DNA of 64,000 nucleotides from Nitrospirota bacterium (GTDB lineage: Bacteria > Nitrospirota > Thermodesulfovibrionia > Thermodesulfovibrionales > UBA1546). Positions within the stretch are counted from its first letter, which is position 1. The number at the start of each line of letters is the position of its first letter. Location of the stretch: positions 1 to 64,000 of the forward strand of contig JACPZK010000005.1 in assembly GCA_016195565.1 (NCBI GenBank). The letters run 5' to 3'. The position numbers and the translations under genes are program-made. The notes below the pieces were generated by a model that saw only the letters and a list, made by a program, of their open reading frames with translations, ran no database searches and was not told where the DNA came from. Below are positions 16,846 through 24,249 of the stretch, piece by piece.

Positions 16846-17015
16846 ATAGTTGAAAGTTCGAAGTTAAAAGGTAAGAGTTGAAAACTAAAATTGGAAACTG
16901 CTTAAGGAGGTGAGGGGGCTACTCGGTAAAGCAATTAAAAGTTATAAGTGAAAAGTTAAGAGTTGAAGTGAAAGTTTTTTAACTTATAATTTTAAACTCT
17001 AAACTTTAAATTTTT
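16846..17015. repeat. AT-rich short repeats between qmoC and hppA
   Basis: Repeated GTTGAAAGTTCGAAGTTAAA, GTTATAAGTGAAAAGTTAAG and TTAACTTATAATTTTAAACT words over most of the 248-base gap. Confidence 0.65.
16963..16990 (+). promoter_or_regulatory. Candidate repeat-borne promoter for hppA
   Basis: TTGAAG (16963-16968), a 16-base spacer and a perfect TATAAT (16985-16990), both boxes lying inside the AT-rich repeat. If used, the repeat supplies the hppA promoter. Confidence 0.35.
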
Positions 17016-17032
17016 TCCAGAAGGAGGAGATA

Positions 17033-19105
17033 ATGAGTTCAACAATACTTTTTGCCTTAGGCTGCGGATTGTTAGGCGTTATATACGCTGTGATGACCGC
17101 AATGTGGGTATCAAAACAGGACGCAGGAAGTGCGAAGATGCAGGAGATATCAAATGCTGTTAAAGAGGGAGCTTATGCGTTTCTTGCTCGTGAATATAAG
17201 ACAGTAGCGATAGTTGCAGTGATTCTCGTTGTACTTATAGCGGCGATGAATCTCGGCATTTGGACTGCTATTGGCTTTATCGTCGGCACGTTCGGTTCAG
17301 CGCTTGCCGGTTTTGTAGGCATGTGGGTTACGGTCCGTGCAAACGTACGCACAACTCAGGCCGCGCACAAGGGTCTCCAGGCTGCACTCAGCCTGGCGTT
17401 TAAGGGCGGCTCTGTTACAGGCGTTATGGTCGTTGGCCTCGGAATTATAGGCCTTGCAGGTTTTTATTTTATAGCGAAGCAGGCAGCCCCTGAAATGGCA
17501 TTCCATGCACTGGTAGGGCTTGGCTTCGGATGCTCACTCATGAGCGTGTTTGCGCGTATCGCAGGCGGTATCTATACTAAGGCTGCTGATGTAGGCGCTG
17601 ACCTCGTTGGAAAGGTTGAGGCAGGAATTCCTGAAGATGATCCGAGAAACCCTGCTGTTATCGCAGATAACGTAGGAGACAACGTAGGGGACTGTGCAGG
17701 CATGGCAGCAGACCTTTATGAAACATATACGGTTACGCTTGTTGCAGCAATGCTCCTGGCAAAGACGGTTTTTGGCGTAGGGAGCGCATGGGTGGAATTC
17801 CCGATGCTCCTCGGCGGAATATCAATCATTGCTTCCATTATCGGGACCTTTGCAGTCAAGCTCGGTAAAAGCCAGTACATCATGGGCGCCCTCTATAAGG
17901 GGCTTGCCGTTGCAGGAGTTCTTGCGGCAATAGTATTTTATTTTGTGACAGGTAAATTTCTGAAAGGCGTAGATGCGGCTTCAATGGCCTCTCACCCTTC
18001 ATTTACACAGATGAACGTTTTCCTTATGGCGGTTATCGGCCTTGCATTGACCGGACTGATCGTGGTTATAACTGAGTACTTCACTGCTTCGCAGTATCCC
18101 CCGGTGAAACACATTGCAAAGGCCAGCCTGACCGGTCACGGCACAAACGTGATCGCCGGTCTCGCGGTCAGCATGAAGTCAACAGGCGCGCCTGTTGTAG
18201 TTATCGTTGCCTCAATTCTCGGCGCTTATTCATTGGGTGGCGGATTTGCAGGTGATGCTGTGGGCGGTCTTTTTGCTATCGCATTGTCAGCGGTTTCAAT
18301 GCTTTCGATGACAGGTATCGTTGTTGCGATTGACTCGTATGGTCCAATAACAGACAACGCAGGTGGTATCGCAGAAATGTCAGGACTTCCTGCAGAGATC
18401 CGTAACATAACAGATCCATTGGATGCAGTCGGAAACACAACAAAGGCTGTTACAAAGGGTTATGCTATCGGTTCAGCAGCCCTCGCGGCACTGGTCCTTT
18501 TTGCGGAGTATTCAAGGTCCTTTAGCACACAGCTTTATTTTGACCTTTCAAACCCGATGGTTCTGGCCGGCCTTTTCATCGGCGGTCTGCTCCCTTATTA
18601 TTACGGCTCACTCCTTATGGAGGCTGTTGGAAAGGCAGCAGGCAGTATTGTTGAGGAAGTCAGAAGACAGTTCAGGGAGATCCCCGGCATTATGGAATAC
18701 AAGGCAAAGCCGGAATACGGCAAGTGCGTTGACATTGTCACAAAAGGCGCTATCAAGCAGATGATGGTTCCTGCTCTTATCCCGGTTGTTGTTCCTATCG
18801 TAGTTGGCCTTACTCTTGGCAGGGAAGCGCTCGGCGGAGTTCTTATCGGCAGTATCCTTACCGGACTCTTCCAGGCTATTGCCATGACAAGCGGCGGCGG
18901 CGCATGGGACAACGCCAAGAAATCCTTTGAAGAGGGCGTTACCGACGACAAAGGCGTCGTACACAAGAAGGGGAGCGAAGGACACAAAGCCTCTGTCACA
19001 GGCGACACAGTCGGCGATCCTTACAAGGATACAGCGGGCCCGGCAATCAACCCGATGATAAAGGTTATTAACATTGTTGCGCTTCTGATAGTTCCACTCC
19101 TGTAA
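17033..19105 (+). CDS. hppA: Proton-translocating membrane pyrophosphatase, K+-independent type
   Basis: Couples PPi hydrolysis to H+ export through about 16 membrane helices. The catalytic region [19 protein letters not shown] followed by [19 protein letters not shown] (about 185-232) binds Mg-PPi; a second Asp-rich motif is near the C-terminus ([18 protein letters not shown]). The motif [16 protein letters not shown] has Lys where K+-dependent enzymes have Ala, so this is a K+-independent H+ pump. Located behind sat-apr-qmo, it would hydrolyse PPi made by Sat and save part of the energy as proton gradient. AAGGAGGAG lies before the ATG. Length 690. Confidence 0.96.
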   Translation: MSSTILFALGCGLLGVIYAVMTAMWVSKQDAGSAKMQEISNAVKEGAYAFLAREYKTVAIVAVILVVLIAAMNLGIWTAIGFIVGTFGSALAGFVGMWVTVRANVRTTQAAHKGLQAALSLAFKGGSVTGVMVVGLGIIGLAGFYFIAKQAAPEMAFHALVGLGFGCSLMSVFARIAGGIYTKAADVGADLVGKVEAGIPEDDPRNPAVIADNVGDNVGDCAGMAADLYETYTVTLVAAMLLAKTVFGVGSAWVEFPMLLGGISIIASIIGTFAVKLGKSQYIMGALYKGLAVAGVLAAIVFYFVTGKFLKGVDAASMASHPSFTQMNVFLMAVIGLALTGLIVVITEYFTASQYPPVKHIAKASLTGHGTNVIAGLAVSMKSTGAPVVVIVASILGAYSLGGGFAGDAVGGLFAIALSAVSMLSMTGIVVAIDSYGPITDNAGGIAEMSGLPAEIRNITDPLDAVGNTTKAVTKGYAIGSAALAALVLFAEYSRSFSTQLYFDLSNPMVLAGLFIGGLLPYYYGSLLMEAVGKAAGSIVEEVRRQFREIPGIMEYKAKPEYGKCVDIVTKGAIKQMMVPALIPVVVPIVVGLTLGREALGGVLIGSILTGLFQAIAMTSGGGAWDNAKKSFEEGVTDDKGVVHKKGSEGHKASVTGDTVGDPYKDTAGPAINPMIKVINIVALLIVPLL

Positions 19106-19126
19106 AAGAGAATTAAGGCTCAAATT

Positions 19127-19167
19127 AAAGGGGATGTTTCCACTACATGTGGAAACATCCCCTTTTT
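19127..19167 (+). terminator. Intrinsic terminator after hppA
   Basis: A perfect 17-bp stem beginning AAAGGGGATGTTTCCAC (19127-19143), loop TACAT, then the complement from 19149, followed by TTTTT. It closes the sulfate-reduction block. Confidence 0.93.
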
Positions 19168-19206
19168 AGTTTGTAAGGTTTTATCAGCATTCTGATTTAG
19201 AAAATT

Positions 19207-19352
19207 GTCATTCCGAGTGAAGCGAAGCAATCTCACACGAATTGTCATTCCGAGCATAGCGAGGAATCTCAAAGAGATTGCCACGGGTTTTGCCCTCGCA
19301 ACGACCTTTTAGGTCGGATTGCCACGAACCCTTCGGGTTCTCGCAATGACAG
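19207..19352. repeat. Cluster of ATTGCGAG/GTCATTCCGAG-type repeats
   Basis: GTCATTCCGAG...GCAATCTCAC, GTCATTCCGAGC...GGAATCTCAA and inverted GATTGCCAC...TCGCAATGAC units, with small internal hairpins (AACCCTTCGGGTT). No ORF. It belongs to the family seen at 1134-1201 and 34415-34463. Confidence 0.6.
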
Positions 19353-19396
19353 ACAAAACAAGGCATTGAAAAGTCTATATTGGGATTGGGTAGCAC

Positions 19397-19426
19397 TTGA
19401 CTATATATCGGGTTTTATCGTATAAA
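19397..19426 (+). promoter_or_regulatory. Promoter upstream of the MinD-like ATPase gene
   Basis: TTGACT (19397-19402), an 18-base spacer, then TATAAA (19421-19426), 20 bases before the ATG at 19446. The leader would be very short and I see no Shine-Dalgarno motif. Confidence 0.5.
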
Positions 19427-19445
19427 AAAGCTGTCAATATAATTT

Positions 19446-20408
19446 ATGAATAACGGCGCGCAGGATAAGAGATGCGAAATATGGGCTATTGGCGGAGGCA
19501 AGGGAGGGACCGGCAAGAGTTTCGTCACAAGCAGCATAGGCATGCATCTGGCTTCAAAGGGCCACAAGGTTGTGCTGATTGATGCAGATCTCGGAGGAGC
19601 GAACCTTCATACTCTGCTTGGAGTAAGCAAGCCAAGAAATTCTCTTACTGATTTTTTTGAAAAAAAAGCGTCACTGAATGACATTATAGTAAATTGCGGT
19701 ATCCCTGACATTGGATTGGTGTCAGGGACTCTCAGTTCACTTGACTCCGAGAACATAAAATATGCTCAGAAACTCAAGCTGTTCAGGCAGATAAAGGCAA
19801 TAGATACGGATTATATTCTCATTGACCTCGGAGCGGGCTCGCACAATAATACCATCGACACTTTTTTGCTGGCCGATAAGATGATAGTTGTAACACTGCC
19901 CGAAATCACCGCACTTGAGAATATGTATCATTTCATTAAAAATGGTTTTTTCAGAAAACTTAAGATTATACTCGGCGCACACGGGCTGAAGGATGTGATT
20001 CAGGATGTCTGGAAGAACAGGGATGCGCACGGCATAAAACACCTTAAGGATGTAGTGGAGCATCTGATGGGCACTTCGGTTCACATCAGGGATATTATTG
20101 AGGATGAACTGGCATCATTCAGGATACATATAGTCCTGAATCAAGTGAGAAGCGGCAGGGAGATTATGATTGGAGCTTCTGTTAAAAGCGTATGCCTGAA
20201 ATTTCTGGGTTTTGATGCGCAGTATGCAGGGCACATAGAATACGATGATGCTGTGTTGAGGTGCATAAACAAGAGGCTGCCTTTTATGCTTACGCATCCG
20301 TTTTCACATGTAGCAAAAGAGATAAGCAAGCTTACGGAAAATCTGAGAGACGGCAGGCAGATAACGGTAACGGCCGATAAATATGCATATGCCAATAGAA
20401 GATTATAA
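19446..20408 (+). CDS. MinD/FlhG-like P-loop ATPase
   Basis: ParA/MinD superfamily ATPase with the deviant Walker A GGGKGGTGKS (about 16-25), switch I VVLIDADLGGANLHTLLG and Walker B YILIDLGAGSHNNTID. Such proteins position structures or repress flagellar genes (FlhG), but the DLGAGS form and the long insert with charged residues (about 165-225) fit a less-known delta/Nitrospirota type. There is no C-terminal amphipathic MinD helix that I can see. The last 26 bases overlap the next gene, a J-like/HTH protein, so the two are probably co-expressed partners. Confidence 0.85.
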   Translation: MNNGAQDKRCEIWAIGGGKGGTGKSFVTSSIGMHLASKGHKVVLIDADLGGANLHTLLGVSKPRNSLTDFFEKKASLNDIIVNCGIPDIGLVSGTLSSLDSENIKYAQKLKLFRQIKAIDTDYILIDLGAGSHNNTIDTFLLADKMIVVTLPEITALENMYHFIKNGFFRKLKIILGAHGLKDVIQDVWKNRDAHGIKHLKDVVEHLMGTSVHIRDIIEDELASFRIHIVLNQVRSGREIMIGASVKSVCLKFLGFDAQYAGHIEYDDAVLRCINKRLPFMLTHPFSHVAKEISKLTENLRDGRQITVTADKYAYANRRL

Positions 20409-20952
20409 GAAATACTTTGAGGCGCTTGAGCTCAGTCCTGACGCCCAGTTGTCAGAAGTAAGGAATTCATATCTGCATCTGAAATCATTATACTCAAATG
20501 ACTCCATTGTGACTTCGGCCATTGCCTATGAATTATCCGAAGAAAAGCGGCATGATATACTGGAACAGGTAGAGGAGGCATACACAAAACTTATCGACTT
20601 TTTTGAGAATAAAGGCAGCAACCCCTCGGGCAGCAAGAAACCGTCTTTTGTTGTGGGTGAAGAACTAAAGCAGTACATGTCCGGTATGACGTCATTCAGC
20701 GGCGAATCGTTAAGAGAGATAAGGGAAAAGCTTGGGGTTAACCTGAAAGATATGGCAGTTTTTACAAAAATCCGCAAGCAGTATTTTGAAGATATAGAGC
20801 GCGAGAAATTTTCGTCCCTTCCGGCAGAAGTTTATCTGAAAGGGTATATCATGGAATATGCCCGTTACCTCTCCCTTGACCCTGTAAAGGTTGCAAATGA
20901 TTATATAGGCAGATACAGGGCAGCGATGAAGGCTAAAGGCAAGCAGGATTAG
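20383..20952 (+). CDS. J-like domain plus RodZ-type helix-turn-helix protein
   Basis: A 189-residue protein. The N-terminal 70 residues (YKKYFEALELSPDAQLSEV...AYTKLIDFF) look like a DnaJ-like helical fold without the HPD motif, so it cannot stimulate Hsp70 in the classical way. The C-terminal half (about 105-180: LREIREKLGVNLKDMAVFTK, then LPAEVYLKGYIMEYARYLSL) is an HTH_25 domain as in RodZ, but no membrane helix follows. ATG 20383 and ATG 20389 are both possible; neither has a clear ribosome site, consistent with coupling to the overlapping ATPase gene. Confidence 0.75.
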   Translation: MHMPIEDYKKYFEALELSPDAQLSEVRNSYLHLKSLYSNDSIVTSAIAYELSEEKRHDILEQVEEAYTKLIDFFENKGSNPSGSKKPSFVVGEELKQYMSGMTSFSGESLREIREKLGVNLKDMAVFTKIRKQYFEDIEREKFSSLPAEVYLKGYIMEYARYLSLDPVKVANDYIGRYRAAMKAKGKQD

Positions 20953-21491
20953 GGAGAACATTACATTTTATGCCGCATGCGTCTTTTGAATTGTTTTAAG
21001 GGAAACCTGTAAGTTGAATCAAGGAAAATTTCAAGCAGCAACATTAAACTCATTGAAAAATATGGAAATTAATTTTCTGCCGCACAATTTATAGAAAATT
21101 TATCCAAGGCTTAAATCCCTTAAAAAACTGCCGGTTAAGCGCCTTTTTTAGTGTTTATAACCCCAAAGTTTTAATTGCATAGCGCCAATGTCCTGATAAA
21201 TAAGGCTTTTTGATTAACTATAAAATCAAGTCGTTGCAGAGCCAATTCTAAAGACGTAACCTATTGTTATTTAAAGAAAACCTAACTGCACAAAAAACAG
21301 GCAAAATGTTGGGGTTGAGGACTGTAGAGGCAAAAAAATCTTTAATTGAAGTTGCTAACAATTTTTCAACATATATGTTTGGTAAATACTTTGATGCTGT
21401 CTTTATCCCGTCATAGATAACTCTCTAAAAATAAAGAGAAAGAATAAAAAATAGCGAAATGAAGGTGTTTTAAAAAATTTAGCTGACTGAT
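20953..21491. other. AT-rich gap without recognisable gene
   Basis: About 540 bases, rich in A and T, with stops in all frames and only weak hairpins (CTCTAAAAATAAAGAG near 21430). I see no RNA gene, promoter pair or repeat of the families found elsewhere. It separates two convergent genes. Confidence 0.5.
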
Positions 21492-22451
21492 TCAGATTCC
21501 CTCAATCACTGCTGCTGCCAAGAGCGGGAACATAATCTCGTGATGGCCTGTGAGGGCATACGAGCATCCTTTTTGCAGGGTAGGCCTTTTAAGAACATTT
21601 TGATGAGGCCTGTAGTGCTGGATAAAATCCATGTTGACAGTGGTGATGTTTTCAACCTTGCTGCCGAGATTTCTTGCTATTGTCAATGCCTTTAAAAAAA
21701 CTTCCGGCATAATGACGGCAGAGCCTAAATTTATATAAACGCCTCCTTCAAGGTCTGACACTACGGATGTGAAGAGTTTGAAATCTCTCAGGCTACCTTC
21801 CCCGATTGATGCGCCGTCGGCGTGGGGGTGCATATGAATTATGTCTGTGCCGATTGCAACGTGGACAGTTGCAGGAATTTTAAGCTTATATGCAGAGCCG
21901 AATATGCTCATTCCTCTGTACTTGAATCTTGAATTTTGAATCATCTCGCCGAGCGATTTCCCGATGCCGTAACCTTTCTTTACCCCTCTGTTTATAGCCT
22001 TATTGATATATTCTCCGGTCTCCCTTGCCATTCCGAAAGTGCCTTTGCATATCTCCGCTGCAACGTCTTCGGAGGTCTTACCCATGAAAGACAGCTCAAA
22101 GTCATGAACAATACAAGCGCCGTTTGTTGCAATTGCGGTTATAATCCCCCGGTTCATAAGGTCAATGATAAGGGGGGATAACCCCACTTTTATTGGATGC
22201 GCTCCCATGCCTAAAATAACATGCCTCTTTTTCTTTCTTGCATTAACTATGGCCATTACAACAGCCCTGAAGTCCTTTGCCGCGAGTATGCCGGACAGAT
22301 TACGGATAAAATCGCTGAATGACTGTCCTGTTTTATGCGGAGCAGCAGTCAAGGCAATCTCCACCTTGCTCTTCCTTCTTGAGATGGGATATGTCTTTAA
22401 CTTTTTCAGCGAGACAGGCTTGTATTTTTTCATAGTGTTGAATTTTAACAT
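21492..22451 (-). CDS. Deoxyhypusine-synthase-like protein of unknown substrate
   Basis: A 319-residue protein with a Rossmann-like NAD-binding core: HVILGMGAHPIKVGLSPLII (about 78-97), IATNGACIVHDFELSF, and VHVAIGTDIIHMHPHADGAS (about 205-224). The layout resembles bacterial homologues of deoxyhypusine synthase, which transfer aminobutyl groups from spermidine, but I cannot identify the active-site Lys with certainty. Bacteria lack eIF5A, so another acceptor is implied. Start could be ATG 22451 or ATG 22433; neither has a good ribosome site. It stands alone, divergent from vapBC. Confidence 0.6.
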   Translation of the reverse strand: MLKFNTMKKYKPVSLKKLKTYPISRRKSKVEIALTAAPHKTGQSFSDFIRNLSGILAAKDFRAVVMAIVNARKKKRHVILGMGAHPIKVGLSPLIIDLMNRGIITAIATNGACIVHDFELSFMGKTSEDVAAEICKGTFGMARETGEYINKAINRGVKKGYGIGKSLGEMIQNSRFKYRGMSIFGSAYKLKIPATVHVAIGTDIIHMHPHADGASIGEGSLRDFKLFTSVVSDLEGGVYINLGSAVIMPEVFLKALTIARNLGSKVENITTVNMDFIQHYRPHQNVLKRPTLQKGCSYALTGHHEIMFPLLAAAVIEGI

Positions 22452-22499
22452 AAAAAGATTGATTTTTTGTCTCCCTTGATTTTATTTTGTCTGATAAAT

Positions 22500-22524
22500 G
22501 TGTATGCTATTCTATAATATACAC
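22500..22524. promoter_or_regulatory. Probable vapBC operator/promoter
   Basis: Inverted repeat GTGTAT (22500-22505) and ATACAC (22519-22524) around a perfect TATAAT-like TCTATAATAT sequence, 17 bases before the vapB start. Type II antitoxins usually bind such sites; binding here is inferred. Confidence 0.45.
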
Positions 22525-22540
22525 ATGGAGGTGACAGACT

Positions 22541-22750
22541 ATGCAGACAGAAGAAAAGGTTAGAAAACAGTTTATCCTCGACCCTGCCAAAATCGCAATG
22601 GTTAAAAAAATTACCCGCGCAGCAACCGAGACAGAGGCGGTTAATAGGGCGTTGGACATGGTTATTGCAAATGAACAAATCGAAAAAACACTTATGGCGG
22701 TAAGAGGCAAGGGGAAGATAAAGGATGTCTACGGAAGAATATCCGTTTAA
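22541..22750 (+). CDS. VapB-type antitoxin
   Basis: A 69-residue protein with a short basic start, a central ATETEAVNRALDMVIANEQI helix pattern and a charged C-terminus, as in small VapB/ribbon-helix-helix antitoxins that are followed by PIN toxins. A GGAGG site precedes the ATG. Its last 26 bases overlap vapC. It resembles the antitoxin at 50001-50198 (ILGAKTETEAVETAL versus ITRAATETEAVNRAL), so the two pairs are related. Confidence 0.75.
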   Translation: MQTEEKVRKQFILDPAKIAMVKKITRAATETEAVNRALDMVIANEQIEKTLMAVRGKGKIKDVYGRISV

Positions 22751-23159
22751 AGCTCTCTGCGACACTTCGGTATACATTCCTTTTATCAACAAGGGAATTA
22801 TCCATCCTGTTTTTGCCGAATCTGCCCGGCCCGTGCTCTACATGAGCCTGGTAGTTCTTGCGGAATTGTACGCCGGAAGCCATGACGCTAATTCTATAAA
22901 ACTTGCCGACAGGCTATACAATACTTTTCTGGGCGTTGGAAGGCTTATTATCCCCAATGATGAAGACTGGAGGAAGACGGGGATGGTTATGGCAAAGCTC
23001 GGCCAGAAATACGGATTTGAAGCAAAATATATCTCAAAAATTCAAAACGACGTCTTGATTGCATGTTCAGTGCGTAGAATCGGCGCATTCGTTGTCACGC
23101 AGAATAAAATTGATTTTCAGAGAATAAAAGAGTTCATAGATTTTCGGATTTATGGGTAA
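22725..23159 (+). CDS. PIN-domain ribonuclease toxin (VapC)
   Basis: A 144-residue PIN-domain protein. The acidic residues expected for Mg2+ binding are present: Asp in ALCDTSVYIPF, Glu in VLAELYAGS, Asp in IQNDVLIACS and Asp in VVTQNKIDF. VapC toxins cut tRNA or rRNA; the target is unknown. It overlaps its antitoxin gene. It ends a few bases before the decayed cas3 5' fragment and so forms the left edge of the CRISPR island. Confidence 0.85.
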   Translation: MSTEEYPFKALCDTSVYIPFINKGIIHPVFAESARPVLYMSLVVLAELYAGSHDANSIKLADRLYNTFLGVGRLIIPNDEDWRKTGMVMAKLGQKYGFEAKYISKIQNDVLIACSVRRIGAFVVTQNKIDFQRIKEFIDFRIYG

Positions 23160-23161
23160 AG

Positions 23162-23382
23162 GCAGTGCATAAGTTCTATGCCCATAGCGTCGAAGGGAAG
23201 CCGAAGAGCGAATGGCAGGGGCTTGAGGAGCATTTGCTGAATGCGGAGGGGACTGTCCCAGATTTACGGACGGAGCAAAGCGTAGTCGTAGAATCGGGAC
23301 TGTCCCCGGCTAAAAGGAATGTGGCGAAGTTTGCCGCCGAATTCGGCTGTGGGCGATTGGGCATATCTGGCGGGGTTGTGGC
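23162..23382 (+). pseudogene. Decayed 5' fragment of a divergent cas3
   Basis: The fragment reads HKFYAHSVEGKPKSEWQGL and EEHLLN, matching the start of the intact Cas3 at 24250 (EFYAHSIKGKPTREWQGL, GEHLLN), then after a foreign stretch and a frameshift GDWAYLAGLWHD, matching residues about 42-53 of Cas3. It stops exactly at the HD motif. An inserted segment with two GGGACTGTCCC copies breaks it. Nucleotide similarity is clearly incomplete (many silent and non-silent changes), so it comes from a different cas3 allele and is not a recent tandem duplicate. Confidence 0.85.
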
Positions 23383-23481
23383 ATGATAAAAATTGACTTG
23401 CCTTGAAATTGCTTTAAGGGTAGACTATTTTAAATTGTTTGAGACTGAATGATTGTATTCGGCAGGTGAGGAGGAAACTTT

Positions 23482-23811
23482 ATGAATGATAGAGATAGGG
23501 CTTTGATATTGGATATTAAAAGAAGGCTTTCATCGGATTTGGAGGGTCATGTAAAACGCCTCATAGTTTTTGGTTCGAGAGCAAAAGGTGAAGCAGCAGA
23601 GGATTCTGATCTTGATGTAATTGCATTGGTTGATGAAAAAAATCCGGAGATTGAAAAAGGTCTTGAAGATATAGCGTATCAGATTATGTGGGATCATGAC
23701 TTCAGGCCAATCATATCACTCAAGGTGCTCTCTGAAGCTCAATTCTATAATGCTCTCAATAGAGGTTTTTCCTTTTACCGGCATGTTGAAAAAGAAGGTG
23801 TTTCAGTATGA
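23482..23811 (+). CDS. MNT-type nucleotidyltransferase antitoxin (MntA-like)
   Basis: A 109-residue minimal nucleotidyltransferase with VFGSRAKGEAAEDSDLDVIAL, the GSx10DxD core (about 32-51), and a third acidic residue in the region after it. In MntA/HepT pairs the MNT protein neutralises the HEPN toxin, in studied cases by AMPylating it. GAGGAGG precedes the ATG. It overlaps the HEPN gene by four bases (ATGA). Confidence 0.88.
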   Translation: MNDRDRALILDIKRRLSSDLEGHVKRLIVFGSRAKGEAAEDSDLDVIALVDEKNPEIEKGLEDIAYQIMWDHDFRPIISLKVLSEAQFYNALNRGFSFYRHVEKEGVSV

Positions 23812-24188
23812 CCGAGGAGGTAAAAAAGCTGGTTGAAAAAGCTGAACATGCACTTGAGGTGGCTGAAAAATTGATGGAGGATGGCTATCCATCTGATGCT
23901 GCAAGCAAAATCTATTATTCAATGTACTATGCAGCGCAGGCGCTTTTAAAATCAGAAGGAATTGATGTTATCAAGCATTCTGCCGTTGAATCAGCATTAG
24001 GGTATCACTTTGCTAAGACTGGAAAGATTGACTCCAAATACCACAGGATGCTTATAGATGCAAGGAAGATTCGTGAGATAGCCGATTATGATATTCAGGA
24101 AGAGATTATTGAGCCGGCTGCATCGCTAAAAATTGAAGAGGGGAAATCTTTTTTAGCTGAAATCAAGAAAATTCTCGGCAGCCCGTAG
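23808..24188 (+). CDS. HEPN-domain toxin (HepT-like)
   Basis: A 126-residue all-helical protein: AEHALEVAEKLMEDGYPSDA, then AASKIYYSMYYAAQALLKSE, typical for HEPN proteins of MNT/HEPN pairs. The segment ARKIREIADYDI takes the place of the Rx4-6H ribonuclease motif; here it is the R...ADY form known in this subgroup. Translation is coupled to the MNT gene. The pair lies between the cas3 relic and the intact cas3. Confidence 0.85.
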   Translation: MTEEVKKLVEKAEHALEVAEKLMEDGYPSDAASKIYYSMYYAAQALLKSEGIDVIKHSAVESALGYHFAKTGKIDSKYHRMLIDARKIREIADYDIQEEIIEPAASLKIEEGKSFLAEIKKILGSP

Positions 24189-24249
24189 CATCAGGCTGTC
24201 TATTTTTAAAGTCTGCTGTTTAGGAAGTAGATTCCGTTCTTATTGAAAT

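Noticed and set aside
23165-23386. Treating the 73-codon frame here as an intact small gene
   Set aside because: It is a frameshifted cas3 remnant; the second half is out of frame with Cas3.
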